From Cryptomeria japonica (taxonomy: Eukaryota > Streptophyta > Pinopsida > Cupressales > Cupressaceae), in assembly GCF_030272615.1 (NCBI RefSeq), contig NC_081407.1, positions 441,403,213 to 441,467,212 of the forward strand: a stretch of DNA of 64,000 nt. The letters run 5' to 3'. Below, in pieces: positions 32,467-46,102 of the stretch. Made by a program: the position numbers and the translations under genes. The notes beneath the pieces are model-generated. The model saw only the letters and a list, made by a program, of their open reading frames with translations, searched no databases and had not been told where the DNA came from. How positions within the stretch are numbered: position 1 is the stretch's first letter; each line of letters starts with the position of its first letter.

Positions 32467-34330
32467 CAACCCTCCCTACATCTCTCCCTACCATGGGAAG
32501 TGGTCACCCAATCCTACCAACTGGTTCAAAAGGTCCTCCTTGGACTCTCAATCGACCTCCCCTCTGCCCAGGTCTCCTATCACCTCCATCTCCTCCCTCA
32601 TCCCCCTCATCCCCTTCGGCCTCTCAAGCAGCTCTAAGCTCTCGCCTTCATCTTCATCTCCTAACAAAAGGATCATCTGAATCATTCTCCTCATCTTCTG
32701 AGCTGGGAGGAGGGTGTGCTAGATCAATGATGCAAGGAAAAGGATGTGCGAGCATGTACTGAGTGTAATCTATTGTAATCCCAACATATGTGGTCTCAAA
32801 TCATAAACAACTCTTGGAGCAGCCAAAAAATCTGCATGTGTTGTCTCAAAAGATAAGGTAGGGCCCTAATCTTGTGTATCCTTATATCGCTATTCATACA
32901 TGGCGATACTAGAAGGTATGTGTTGTTTAATCTTGATGTGTCTCAAAATGTGGCCAAATAACTATCGCTCAATAATATATGGGGTGTGACCAATCAAGTA
33001 TCAACTCTGTAAAATCAGTGATAAAATTTGTGTCCTCAATCCAAGGCTCACACTCAATGTATGGTCTCCAAATGATGGTATCCATTGAATCTAGAACCCA
33101 TCACCAATAATCCATCTTACCTAGCTTTAGTTGAGTAAGGAAACTTGTGTATAAATATATAAAAGATTGTCCATCACCATGAACTCTATGATGAATAGGT
33201 TGGGTAAGAGCAATGTGCTCCCAACACCAGACCTGTAACAATGTGTATCTAGTAGATAGACTAGCGCTATCATCATAAACAACCTGATGAAGATCATGAT
33301 ATAAATGGGCAAGCATACAAACACCCCAAGTATAGAGAGTCTGATGCTGCATCATGCTCTGTAGGATCCCAACCCAACCAACAACAAAACCACATGATCT
33401 CCTATCTGGACAGATAAATCCACCAATCAACCCTGTAAAAATCACTAGGAGAGTCTCGTAATACATAATCATATCTTCGCATCGAATCTCTCCTCTATCA
33501 ATTCTCTCATCATCGAACATGGCTCTGCAAGCCTCTGTCCCTCCAAGATCCTGATAGTCATACTGGACTAGCTCACTAGTAATGGGGATGTGCAAGATCC
33601 TGTAGACATCCTTGAGCATCACACTAATCTCACCAGTGGGAAGGTGAAAAGTGTTGTGCTCGCTATGCCATCTCTCATCTAATGCAACCAAGAGACCCTT
33701 GTTATGCATGATATCAAGCATATACAAGAGATGACATAATCCACATGCAACTATGTGTCTAACCTTAGCCTTTGTCAACTCTGGAACTAGATGGCACATG
33801 GCCAAGAATTTCTCCCAACACTAGAGAACATCAATTTTCTCTTGTTTAACAAGAGAATTTGATCTCTATCAATCATCTATCTATCAAATCTAAGAGATCA
33901 CTAATCTATCAATCAATCAATCAATCACATCAATAATTGATCAAATCTTTTCTACCAAGAAAATCAGGCTATCAAAACAAACCTAAAATCATCAATCATG
34001 GTTTACTATCAATCAATGAGTTCAATCAACTCTATCACACTTTTCATCAGAGACTAACTCACCCTCTTAGAGCTATAAAATCAATCCATCAATCTATCAA
34101 TCAATCAATTATCGTATCGATCAAATTTATCAAACTCTTTATCAATCAGACATCAAATGAATACCTATCTATCAAATTCACACATAAAAATGTCTTAATT
34201 AAATCATCTGACTGAATTTTAACATAGTCAAAATCAAACAAGTTCATCTTAACCAAATAGGCTATTCATCAAAGCAAAAGCGCTATTCTATTAAGCACAG
34301 GCGCTAAAACACAAAAATGCACGAACCCAC
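32467..34330 (-). pseudogene. PMD-family pseudogene, 5' half
   Basis: The best-preserved part is 33805-33101: a plant mobile domain protein (PMD, the aminotransferase-like domain of MAIN/MAIL1 and PP7-long-form relatives). It has ERWHSEHNTFHLPTGEISVML, DVYRILHIPI, FICPDRRS and WCWEHIAL. Upstream codons CWEKFL lie before the ATG at 33805, so the true start may be farther 5' and lost. After a TGA at 33101 the same frame continues (WVLDSMDTIIWRPY). A Gly/Arg/Glu-rich linker follows near 32700-32520 with frameshifts, leading across Copia-1 into 5015. From 33870 to 34240 there are only ATCA repeats. PMD proteins are both nuclear host proteins and passengers of transposons; which this was cannot be told. 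Confidence 0.75.
33899..34160. repeat. ATCA/TCAA microsatellite tract
   Basis: Interrupted runs of ATCA/TCAA (for example 33901-33927 and about 34082-34110) in a non-coding stretch upstream of the PMD pseudogene. Confidence 0.8.
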
Positions 34331-34469
34331 TATTAGATTCAATGACAGTCCCAAAGACACTGAGAGGGGGGTGTGTGAATCAGTGTCTAATCGGTTAGTT
34401 GAATATTTAAACTTATTAATAACTTTACATCCCAAAACAATGTACTGGTAAATGAGAATTATTTCAATA
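34331..34469 (-). repeat. C3 3' LTR, terminal piece
   Basis: Matches the last about 140 bp of the family C LTR (poly-G tract, GATTCAATGACAGTCCC). The plus-strand start reads TATTAG instead of TGTTAG. CAATA at 34465-34469 is the target duplication of the Gypsy-2 LTR. Confidence 0.85.
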
Positions 34470-35217
34470 TGTTGTTCTCAAATTTTGATTTCCCTATCCC
34501 CTTTGTAATAAAATTTAAAGCCTCTGTTGCATGTGGAGAGAATGATGAGAAAATCAAAATCCAGAATAACATATAACAAGGTTTTTACAAAACCTTCTAC
34601 AATTTAAGCTTGTCCTAAGCTTAGGTGGGTATACCTCTTGTGAATTCTTTCACAATTTTAATATGATCCACAGTAAACCAATGATAGAAACCTATGAACC
34701 TTATCACCTCAATAATACTGAAAACGTAAAAGAAAACATGTGTTCATTATTTATTCTTGACCCCAAAAAAGATATAAAAACTCCACTAATGATATCAGTG
34801 CCTTATCCAGTCTACAGAGTCACCCAAACTAAATAAGAGTTCTAAATCTGGACACTCGCATACATCCTATCACTTCTACTTCATCAACCTAATATATGCC
34901 TGACATATATATAAGTTTTTCCTTTATGCTAAAACCATTTATTAAATTCAAGCAGAAAACTATTGATTTACTAACAGAGAGATTTCATGTATATTTAATT
35001 TCTCTCCTGGAGAGAAAAGCCTAAAAACATGTCTGTAAGATTGCCTTGTAGTCCCATTTCAATCAAATAACCTTAGATTATTTAAAAGAAACCAGTAAAT
35101 CAATGAATGCATACAAGAAGAAAACAGAGATATGAGCTCAAAATGATCTGATTTGTATATTAATATCCATTTTCAAAAATCATACATAACTCGAGGTATT
35201 TCCTGAAAAATTAGAAA

Positions 35218-35242
35218 ACGCTATATATATATATATATATTG
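35218..35242. repeat. TA dinucleotide microsatellite
   Basis: About ten uninterrupted TA repeats in the terminal part of the Gypsy-2 LTR; the plus copy has none at the matching place. Confidence 0.85.
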
Positions 35243-35424
35243 ACAGAGTTTCTTTACAAATTCTTGTGATGATTGTTTCAATAGTCCTGGTATCCATTTA
35301 TAATGATATGGATGCAAACAAGCTTCGGACTTTCCTAGGAGTAGTTTGTTACAACCATAATTCCCTCTTGAAAGAGGTTACAAATAACCTTCATCCCTAA
35401 CTTCCTGAAGGTTGTTACAATGCT

Positions 35425-36030
35425 GCAACATCAATTGATTATTCTTGATCCTCTGCTTCTTGCACCATATATTTATCTTTCCATCCCTGAAACATGTCAT
35501 CATTGGGCCAAGAGTAACTAATATTTTTCTTCTTAAATTTATTCAATCTTTTCCAGGTGCTTCTTAACTACTTGACTTCAGCCTCCAAAAAACCATAGTG
35601 TGACTTCATCTTTTCAATTTCTTCAATTGTTCAAATAAATAAAGATGTGTCATTTGAGTTGATGACTTCATTTATTCATTGAGACAATTTATGTCCTATG
35701 TCATCAAGCCATACTTGTTCATCTTTCAACTGACTTGAACTAACAAAACCTCTAGGAAATATCTCAAACTTTTGGTTAGCATATTCTTTTCTATACAAGT
35801 TGGCCTTTCTCTCTAAACCAACTCTTCCTTCTACTAACCTAGACATACCTTTAACCAACTCACACATGGATTTAATATTGGCATCAACCTCTGCCTCTTC
35901 ATAGGATGAGCATATAAGTTCCAAATCTGCTTCCCTTGCCATCCATTTATTTAAAATTGGCTCCAAAGTAGCCTTTTCCTCCTTCAAATCAATCAACATG
36001 CTTAAAACTCTTTTCATATATATATACAAT
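35425..36030 (-). pseudogene. ORF-B (minus copy)
   Basis: Homologue of 28803-29447. It opens in the +1 frame relative to ORF-A at a TATATATATATG tract; the likely ATG is near 36017. The clean stretch to 35676 carries YRKEYANQKFEIFPRGFV and QLKDEQVWLDD. Beyond a stop it continues with IEEIEKMKSHYGFLEAEV. Confidence 0.6.
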
Positions 36031-36169
36031 AGAAGCCCCTATTGTGTCAGCAAACTTGAAAATTGTGCCCCTAATCTTTTCCTCATATTTATTAGCAAAT
36101 ATGGCTTCAGCCTGCTTCAATTTCTCCATTTCATCTTGAATAGATTTAGTGGATTGGAAACCGGGGTTT

Positions 36170-39000
36170 ACAGGGGACAAGGGAAACTCAATGATTGGAC
36201 TGGAAGAGGGAGGTTTAGCTGGAGAAGAGGCAATCATCAAAGTAGAAGACTCATTTTAATGATACTGCCCTACTATTTGATTCTTGAATTTGGCAATCAC
36301 ACTATCCCTTTGAGCTATTTTAGCTCGGGCTTCATTATAGGCTTTTAGGATTGCCTCTAGCTTGACCTAGAGATCTGCCTTTTCTTTTGCCTCTTTCTCA
36401 GCTACAACCATGCTAAATTTTGTTGATTCCAAGATTGTGCCAGTAGCCTCCACTACCCCTGTGCCTTTTACCCTCTTCACAATCATGCCTCTGAGATAGC
36501 TTGATTATGAGGTGTCTTTCCTCTTTTTATTCTCTTCCCTCTTTAGTGACCACATAACTAAAGCAACATGATCATTGTTGTAAGTTATTCCCTCTAGAGG
36601 CTTTGTCTCCTTCCTCACGGCCTCAAGCACTAACACATCTGCTATATCCCATTCAGAGAGAATTAAAACTCCTATTTCTGCAATCATTTTCCTCCCTTGT
36701 TCTGGGGCGATGTTCCCAAATTCTGTCAACATTTCTTTCTTTATGTCTGCTTCAACTGCAGATGCATCTTTGTGAGGATTCTCATTTTTTCTTTTCTCAC
36801 ATCTTGCCTTGAACTGGCCTATATTTCTCTTCTAGACAAACTACAAGGACCCTATTTTGATGAAGCTATCATCTGCCAAAAATTCTTCACTGGCCTACTT
36901 AATGACAGGGTCCAGTTCTTTTCCTATGAATTCCTCTATAGTTAGGTCCATTTGGGCACTTGCCGACTCCTCAGGTATTCATTCTTGCAACTCCTCATAA
37001 GTGAGGGCAATTTCCCCAAAGATTCCTGATTGCAGTAGTTGTCCTACTGCTACATGTTCATCCCCTACATGGATTGGGGATTGAGATGGAGAATACAAAG
37101 GCTCATTTGTTTGTACCTCTTTCCCTGCCCTTTGCCTTTCAGGAGAGTCTTGAATCTCAACAATATCTTCTAATGCCCTTTTATCTTTTGAAGTAGAAGG
37201 CTCTTCCCTTATTGGCATCAGTACATTGTACTTTGACCTTTTCTGCATTGTGTATTTTCCTGGGGAGATCACCTTGGATAAGGAAGGGTTTGCTGAAGCC
37301 AATTTGGCCTTTTCAGGATTGGATTTCATCATAGCCTCCTTCTTTTCCTTTAGGGTTTGCATTAGATCCTCAAAGTAATCTATCAAAAATTTAATCTTTT
37401 CTTGAAAAGGATTAAAACTAACTAGGAGATCATAACTACTGTCAAAATAATGAATGAAATCCAAAATCTTGTTGAAAGCTAGCCATTTTTCTTTCCTAAC
37501 TTCTTGCTCAGCAAGATTGAACTTATTCCTTATTAAATCCTCAAGGAAATGGAACTGGTGTGCCTTACCTCTACATATGACTCTCTTCTTAAACATATCG
37601 TTAAAGAAATCTTCAGGGTCAACAAATCTTGCCACTGCAGTAGACAACCTGTATGGCCGAAAGAAATCATCAAAATGCATCCAACCACCCTTGGTGATTA
37701 CAAACTGATGTGCTATGGTGACAGTTGGGAAAATTTTTCCTTTCCCCCTATTTGTCAATTCTGCTTCTTGCAAACCTCCAATTTGCCTCAGGACCTTTGC
37801 AATTCCTATCTTGAATGGGACTTGATAGGGGAGCAGATATGGAGTTCCTTTGAAACTGAACACTTTGAACATAGTGGAGATAGGGTACAGATGTATGTCA
37901 CCCCAATTATGCATAATTTTTTATATCTCAAGCAAATTCCTTAGGCCTAAGGAATTCAAGGAGAGCTTTAGGAATTCTAGGGTTCTATGGGCACAAAAGG
38001 ATTCTAAGCCTAGATGCAAAATATCTATCAAACTTTAGGTAACTTGCATCTTCTCTGTCCCAAGACAAAATTGTGCTCCACAACTGAACTAGCATCTCCT
38101 CGCTATCCTTTTCCTTGATCAGGTCTATTTCATTAGCAAAATATTCAACACCTTTAAATAAAAACATGTGCATGAGGAGAGAGTACCATCCAAAAGGTTT
38201 GTCCACCTTAGCATTTTTTATCCCTATCAATCCCCCATGAATGTCATCAATGAGATAAGGTGCAAAATCAAAGTCACTACTAGAGATGGGTTCAAAATTT
38301 GTGCTATCATGAGTATGTAGTGGGTTGGCATAGTGGTTTCTGCTTCCTCCCAAAAAATCTGACATAAGGACCAATACATCCCTTTAGCCCTCAAAGTGAA
38401 CAAGTTTAATGAAAACAGTTCCATGGTGCTAGGGCCTACAACCATCAATCCTCCTATTTTGGCGAAGAATTCCTTCAAGGGGCCATTTTTGAGGTGGTCT
38501 CTCTGTGCATTATAGACCTGTGCAAGTGTTTCAAAATTCATGGGCTCTAAATAATTTGACACCTCACTAAGCCTGAACACTTTCCTGAGCCCATTATCAT
38601 TTATCTCAATTAGAGACCAGCCATTTACATTCTTTATTGTCTAGGTATTGGGGTCATAATTATTTGCAATTTGGGTTAATAGGTCCACATCCATGAAAAC
38701 CCCAGGGACTATGAGCTTCCCAACATCTAGTTCCCATATACTATTCATAGGAGCAGGGGAATTTCTCTGGCTAAAACCCACTTTGAAAAGTCCCAAACCT
38801 AATATTCTTATTTGGGGATCCCTCAACCAGCTCCCTTTATCATATAGGCCATCACCAATTCTCAGGCGGGCAACTTTAGGGACCAATTCTTTCATTTTAC
38901 TTGGAGCATTAGTGGACCTAGTCAACTTCTCTAAAAGGTCATCACAAATGTCTCTCTCTTGATAATTAACCTTTCCTGTGAAATATCTTCATGGTGCCAT
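36170..39000 (-). pseudogene. ORF-A (minus copy), unknown LTR-encoded protein
   Basis: Starts at the ATG at 39000-38998 (MAP, then a TGA). Conserved blocks match the plus copy: GKVNYQERDICDD, GDGLYDKGSWLRDPQI, NSPAPMN, LFTLRAKGMYWSL, HNWGDIHLYP, PYRLSTAVARF and QFHFLEDLIRNKF. Most of it lies in one frame (38925-38641, 38580-38227, 37914-36979, 36732-36505, 36240 onward). The segment 38374-37985 is shifted and later restored by compensating indels. Different codons are broken from those in the plus copy, so both descend from an intact ORF. Function unknown. Confidence 0.75.
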
Positions 39001-39289
39001 CTCAAAATTACAATTATTTCAATCAAATCCTAGACAAACTTTTGAGAAATTAAGCACCCAGTGATAACAATTCAACTGTAACTGTCAAGCAATTTGCAGA
39101 AACTTACTTGTTGCCTGAAGAAATTCGCTCTGTGCACTAGTTCCTCTGCACGATTCTTCGAATTGATGCCGAAGTCTCAACTGATGTGAAGTATTACATC
39201 AACTGAGCATTGATTAGAAACAATTAAGCCACATGCTTCAGCAATTAATTCATAATTGAATTCAAAAATGGCTCCAACGGATCACAAAT

Positions 39290-39900
39290 TTTTTTAAGTG
39301 TTTTTCCTTTTCACTGCTTTGCGAAGAGTAAACTTCATGCATCTTTGCATCGCAAAACAATGCCAGCCATAGGATCATGCAAGATTTGCACGTTCTTTAC
39401 TTTACCTGTATCATCCCCTTTTAAAAATGGGCCCCACCACTCTTTCGTTGCTTCACGAAAGGCAAACATCTCACATCTTTTCATTGCAAAACAACGTGGA
39501 CCGTCAGATCATCAACTAACCGCTCGACCGTTATCCCTCACCGTGACCGCCACCGCTAGTGGTTCTTCATTGCTTTGCAAAAGGTATATATCTCACATCT
39601 TCACCATGCGAAACAATGCACAGCATCCGATCAACTTCAAGTTGATCAGTCTTTAGTCTCTTTAGTCTTTGAAGTGGGCCCTCTTAGCAAACTCACTCAT
39701 CTGCAAACCTCCTTTAAGTATCTTCCATGTGGCTATCACTTATTTGTCCAAGTGATTTTCCTGTCGCCACATCTGAATTGCCACATGTTTCACCATACCA
39801 TGAATTTTACCAACACTACCACCTTTTCAAATGGACCGATCCTGAAATCCAGTTGGAGCCATGTGTCCCCTTGACAAAACACTTTATTTCTCAATTGTGC
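39290..39900 (-). repeat. Module array of Gypsy-2 LTR (minus copy), inner part
   Basis: Reverse-complement counterparts of the units at 23840-25460. Examples are TTTGCGAAGAGTAAACTTCATGCATCTTTGC (from about 39320), the next near 39445 and another near 39575, each followed by CCNNNNGATC. The Copia-2 insertion splits the array at 39900. Confidence 0.65.
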
Positions 39901-41412
39901 TGTTAGCATTTGGCATTATAACAGACAATGGAAGATTGTTGTCATTTCAATAAGGATATTGAGAAGGTTGTTGATGATTATGGATATAACTAGTTAAGGA
40001 TGTTTACTGTCTTAATATTATTATTGTGTCATTGATGTCAAGAAATTGATTTTCTAATTCAGTATGATGTTGCCATATCTTGAGAAGTATGATTTGAAGA
40101 ATATAAAGATGTCGGTAAAAGACATAGAAAGATTATGATGAATAAGAGGATGAATAAGGTATTCAAAGGGCAACTATTACTGAGTCAGACAATGATGAGA
40201 TCATGATGTTTAGATTATTTTGACATCATACATATGTTGTAAATTATAAGGTTAATACTATACAATGTTACCAAGCAAAGAACCTAGTCGGTAAACCCTA
40301 GGGAACCTAGTCAGTAAACCCTAAGGTTATCACTATCGGTTAATGAAGGTAGAATGTCTACCGAGTGAAGTTTAGTATTTACCGAGTTGTAACCGAGTTG
40401 TAACAGAATGCATTAAATATTTACATGCATTATTTAATGAAGGAAGCTGATGAGTTGGAACTGATTAAATGATTGGTATGCCATAAATAAAGTTTCTTAA
40501 GAATCTATGGCAATGGAAGATTGGCAGGAAGATCTACAGTTCAGATTGAACCACAATACCCTAGCACAAGTTCCAAGGCAAGGTAAAACATTTTTCAGAT
40601 CGAAAGATGCATTGAACCTGGTCAAGCATGAAGATCTGATAGCTATGATTGATCATGGGAAATATGATTAAGGAGATTAAGCGGTTAGCTAATTGTTTAT
40701 AAATAGGGAACTATTGATAAACAATGCATGTGGGCAAGTGTATGCACAGGGATGCTACATAGTGATTACCAAGCACAGAAGCTTGAAGACCTATTTGAAT
40801 AATAGAGAATAGAAGCCCAGCAGATGGACAAGATTAGTTTTATGTCTAGAATGTATTGAGCAAATAAGAATCCGCTTTAGCATTTTAGATGTGAAGTTCC
40901 AAATAGATTTTTATTACTATTATTTTGTGAAAGTGACAGCAAATCTCTTAACTGAGTGGACTTAACAGTCTTATTTTCAAAACCCTCTAGCAAGGTGATA
41001 TTTTGATTGAGTGTTTGAAATCCTTTAACAAGGTCACTTCTAACAAGGTGAATATCCTAACTGATCTGAGGGAAATCCCTTAACTGGGTCACATCTAGCA
41101 ATGTGTTTGTAATCTTTAACATGATTTGCTTTTAACCGAGCATACTCTAGAAGAGTATATTTCTTAGTGGCTCTAAAATCCCACAGTGGTTTTTCCCTAT
41201 TTGGGTTTCCACGTTAAATCTAGTGTTATGAGATTTATGATGTTTATATGCTTTTGAGTTTGTATGTTTAGTAGTTTTGGTTATATTACTGAAGTATATG
41301 TTACCGAGGTTGAATCTGATGTTTTTATGGAAGATTAAGTTTGTATGATTCACCCCCCTTCTCATCTTGTTGGCTATTGGATCTATACTTATATTAAGTA
41401 TCAGAACTATCA
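39901..41412 (+). repeat. Copia-2 5' LTR
   Basis: 1,512 bp, TGTTAGCATTTGGC...ACTATCA, closely similar to 46103-47648. Confidence 0.9.
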
Positions 41413-41414
41413 AT

Positions 41415-41426
41415 TGGTATCAGAGC
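41415..41426 (+). other. Copia-2 primer-binding site
   Basis: TGGTATCAGAGC, the exact complement of the initiator tRNA-Met 3' end, two bases after the LTR. Confidence 0.95.
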
Positions 41427-41476
41427 TTTGGACTCCAGAAGAAAAGTTTAAAGGCACTTGAGTTAAAGATCTAAAG

Positions 41477-44400
41477 ATGTATAAGAGGGATGCACTAAAG
41501 CTTAACAAGTCAAGTTTCTCTACATGGCAGAAAAGGATGAAGTTGCATCTATCAGGAGCTGGAGAATATGTTGTATAGTATCTGGAGAATGATTTTGTTA
41601 CACCGAGCACCTATCCATTGACAATGGAAGAGATAAAGGCAAAGCAAGAACATATCCAAGCAATGATTGAAATAACATCTGCATTGACCAACTCAGAGTT
41701 TAATGACCTAGAAGGCTGCAATGATGCAAAGGCAATGTGGGATAAGCTCATATCTCTATATGGAGGAGATGAATATGTTCAAAGAGAAAAAGTAGATAGT
41801 CTAAGAGGACAACTTGAATCTATGAGGATGAGTGAAGGTGAGAACATAACTCAGTATAGTACAAGACTAAAGGAGATTGTCAATCAAATCAAAGGAGCAG
41901 GTGGAACTATTGAAGAAAAGGATATAACAAGTAAGTTGTTAAGAACCCTTCTACTAGCTTATGCAATCCGAGTCTCTACAATCAATGAATTGAGGTTTGT
42001 ACCGAATGTGCCAATTTCTTTAGATGCTACTATTGGTAAGCTACATGCATTTGAGTTAAGTAACTTTGATAACAGTGGATCTTCGGTAAATAAAGTTGAA
42101 TCTACATTTAATTCTTTTCATCTTGATGAATCTAATGATTACAATGAAAGAAAGTATAAGTACTCTGAAGGAGATCACAGTGGAGCAAGTGAAAGATTTA
42201 GTAAGAACATGGAAGAAGTACACAAGCTGTATGAGGAAATCAGAAAGCAAGAAGAGTTTGAAGCACTATTAGCCAGAAGGTTACCGAGAGGCAAAGGTAA
42301 GTATAAAGGAAAACTACCTTTGAAATGTTTCAATTGTGATAAAATAGGACATATAGCTTCTAACTGTCCTGACAAAGATTCTACTGAAAAGAGAGATTAT
42401 CGAGATGACAGATAGAAAGATAATCATTACGAAGGACACCGAGACTTCAGAAGAAGAGATAGAAAGACATGCTTAATAGCCGATGAGGAATCCAACGATG
42501 ATAAATTAGATGAAACTGATACAGAGGAAGTAGTTTATGTGGCTATCAAAGATGGATCAGATGAAGAAAAGTATGAAGAAAAAGCCCTAATATCTCACAT
42601 AAACACTAATGATTCTTGGATCATAGATAGTGGATGCTCACATCATATGATAGGAGATAAACACAAGTTTGTTATATTAGAAGATTATGATGGAGGCTAT
42701 GTAAGATTTGGTAATGATGCACCATGTCTAGTAAAAGGTAAAAAATCTATAACACTTCTTGACAATGCAAGATGCAATGATGTTTATTGGGTTGAAGGTT
42801 TGAAATACAATTTGTTGAGTGTAGCACAACTAAACAACACAGGTTACCAAATAGAATTTCATAAAGGAATTGTCAAAGTTCATGACAAGAATGGAAAATT
42901 AGTTGCTACTGGGACACAAACAAAAGGTAACACATTTCACCTTGACTCAACTCGTAACAAGTGTGTGTATGCAAAGATAGATGATACCTGGTTATGGCAT
43001 AAAAGGTTTTGTCATGTAAATTTTGATAATCTGATCAAAATAAGTAAGAAGCACCGAGTAAGAGGTCTACCGAGTCTTGAAAAACCTGAGAATGCTATGT
43101 GCCAAGGATGCCAGATGGGTAAGATGACAAGATCAAGCTTTACAAGTAAGTCTTACACTTCTAAGGGAATTTTAGATCTTGTACATACTGATCTTTGTGG
43201 TCCTATGAAAGTTCAAAGTTATTATGGTGATAAATATTTCATATTATTTGTGGATGACTATTCAAGGATGATGTCGGTAATGTTTTTAAAAGATAAATCA
43301 GAAGCTTTTCAAATGTTTAAATGGTACAAGGCAAGAGTTGAAAATGAAATAGGAAGACAACTGAAATGTCTTAGATCAAATAGAGGAGGAGAGTTCACAT
43401 ATGATGAGTTCAACTTATTCTGCAATGATCATGGTATTAAAAGACAAGTCTCTGCACCGAGAACTCTATAGCAAAATGGAATAGCTGAGAGAAGAAACAA
43501 ATCTATTGTGGATTGTGCTAGAACACTGATGATTGAAAAGAAAGTGCCACAAACATTTTGGAGAGAAGCAATAAGCACAACAGTTTACACCTTGAACCGA
43601 GTTCAATTGAAGAAAGGTACTTTGAAGACACCATATGAAATCTGGTATGATAAGAAACCTAATGTAAGTTATTTTAAAATCTTTGGAAGTAGATGCTATG
43701 TTCACAAAGATGATAGAAATGGCAAGTTTGATCAGAAGAGTGAAGAAGGAACATTTCTAGGTTATTCTTCTAGAAGCAAAGCATTTAAATGTCTAATCAA
43801 ATCATCTAACAAAATAGTAGAAAGTGCAAATGTGAAATTTGATGAATTTGTAGAAAGAAATGATGAAGGAAATTCCAAGGAACCAGAAGACTATGATGAA
43901 TTTGTCTATGTTCAACTGACAAGTCTTACCGAGAAGACTATTGAAGAAAATGAAGAGAATATCCAGTTACCGAGTGATGAAGAAGATCATACAGAGCCCA
44001 CTGAGCCTATATTAGCCAAGTATGTCAGAAGACATCATGCACCAAGTCAGATTATAGGAGATAAGGATGATCCAGTGATGACAAGGAACAAACTAAGATA
44101 GAACACATGTTTGATATCTAAATTTGAACCGAGAATAGTGAAAGAGGCATTTAACAGTGAAGATTGGATAAATGCTATGACAGAAGAGATTGATCAAATC
44201 AAGAAGAATGACACATGGACACTAATCCCAAGATCGAAGGACAAAAATGTAATCAATACAAAGTGGATTTTTAGAAACAAGCTAAATGAAAAAGGAGAGG
44301 TCATTCAAAACAAAGCAAGACTAGTTTGCAAAGGTTATACTCAAGAAGAAGGAATTGATTATGGTGAAACTTTTGCACCTGTTGCTAGACTTGAAGGAGT

Positions 44401-45661
44401 AAGAACATTGTTGGCATATGCTACTTTCAAAAAATTCAAGGTATATCAAATGGATGTCAAATCTGTATTTCTGAATGGAATATTAGAGGAAGAATTTTTT
44501 ATTGAACAACCTGAAGGATTTGTTGAAGACAAGAATAAAGATCAGGTATGCAAATTGAACAAAGCTTTATATGGTTTGAAACAAGCACCTAGAGCATGGT
44601 ATGAAAGATTGCACTCTTATTTGATTAAGATTGGTTTTATAAGGACAAGTGAGAACATCAATATGTACATGAAGAATGATGAAAATGGAATACTGATCTC
44701 AGCCATATTTGTTGATGATATTATATTTTGTGGAAATGACTCTCTATGTAAGAACTTTGGAAATGAAATGAGCAAAGAATTTGAGATGTCATTAATCAGT
44801 GAGATAAAGTATTTTATAGGTTTACAGATACTACAAATGAAAAATGAGATTTTCATTACTCAATCCAAGTACATAAAGGAAATCTTGAAGAAATTTGGAA
44901 TGGAGGATTCATAACCAGTAAGTACTCCTATGACTACCAACTGTAAATTATCAAACAATGATGAATCTGCATCTGTTGATGAGACACTTTACCGATCCAT
45001 GATTGGAAAGCTACAATATGTTATTCACAACAGACTAGACATAGCACATGCAGTAAGTATAGTTGCAAGATTCTCTGCAGATCCTAAGGAAACACACATG
45101 ACAACAATCAAAAGAATTTTTAGATACTTGAAAGGCACTGAAGATTATGGCTTAGTATATCAAAAAGGAAATGATTTTGATTTAAAAGTTTATACTGATG
45201 CTGATTGGGCAAGCAACATTGATGACAAAAAAAGAACAAGTGGAGGAGCTTTCTTTTTAGGAGAAAGACTAGTGAGTTGGCTTAGCAAGAAACAAGGATG
45301 TGTTTCACAGTCAATAGCAGAAGCTGAATACGTTGTTGCAACATTGAATTGTACCAACATTGCATGGATCAAACAACTGTTGGAAGGTATAAATGAGAAA
45401 GTTACCAAGCCAGTAACTATATTCTGTGACAATACTAGTGCCATTAACATTTCAAAAAATCCTGTTATGCACTCTAAGACAAAGCACATCTCTATCAAAT
45501 ATCATTATCTTAAAGAAGAAGCTCAAGAGAAGAAAGTGGTGTTGGAGTATGTTAGCACAAAGGAACAAATAGTAGATATCTTCACCAAGCCACTACCAAG
45601 GGACACTTTTGAATATCTCAGAAGTAAGTTAGGGGTCCTACCCCTATCTTCTACTCACTGA
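41477..45661 (+). pseudogene. gag-pol: Copia-2 gag-pol polyprotein
   Basis: One frame of about 1,394 codons from the ATG at 41477 to the stop at 45659. It is interrupted only by TAG at 41576, 42413, 43469 and 44099, and TAA at 44912. Domains: UBN2-type Gag; zinc knuckle CFNCDKIGHIASNC (42326-42367); protease IIDSGCSHHM (about 42620-42650); integrase zinc region and core with HTDLCGP (about 43186), RSNRGGEF (about 43372) where the second catalytic Asp has become Asn, and the Glu in GIAERRNK (about 43480); reverse transcriptase with [11 protein letters not shown] and FVDDIIF (about 44708); RNase H YTDADW (about 45192) and SIAEAEYVVA. Replication and integration of its own cDNA is the family role; this copy is dead. 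Confidence 0.9.
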
Positions 45662-46102
45662 CTGAGCTCGGTGAAAGCATCAATCTGATGACTCTATCGA
45701 ATATCTTTTAGGAGTTGATGCTGACTTACACACTTTAGGATGTTTTCTAAAGGTGTACAGGAAATATTACAGGAAATAATACAAGAAACCATACAAGAAA
45801 TAGGAATTGAAGACAAAATGCTCTGACTGAGACTAAATTGACACATTACAGCAGGAATTCACTTCATACAGGAAGAAATTATGTTTTAGTTCTTTACTTT
45901 TTGGCATTGTTGTCAAAGGGGGAGAAACTAAGAAAGGGGAGAAGACTGAAGATTGGAAAGAAGACTGAAAAAAGAGAAGTCTAATGTATGGGGGAGAAGT
46001 CTGATGACAGCAAGAGAGCATTTCAGCATTTCAGAATCACAACAATCCGAATCTTTTAAGGTCAAATCAATTGGTTTTGCCATCAATTCCAAAGGGGGAG
46101 AT
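45662..46102 (+). other. Copia-2 3' untranslated region with two polypurine tracts
   Basis: The tract beside the LTR is AAAGGGGGAGAT (46091-46102), preceded by GCCATCAATTCC. A near-copy, TCAAAGGGGGAGA, lies 176 bp upstream at 45914-45925. GGGGAGAAG motifs recur between them. No ORF. Confidence 0.75.

Noticed and set aside
33895-34240. Tandem direct repeats taken for a CRISPR-like array
   Set aside because: They are irregular tetranucleotide (ATCA) microsatellites without spacers, in a plant genome.
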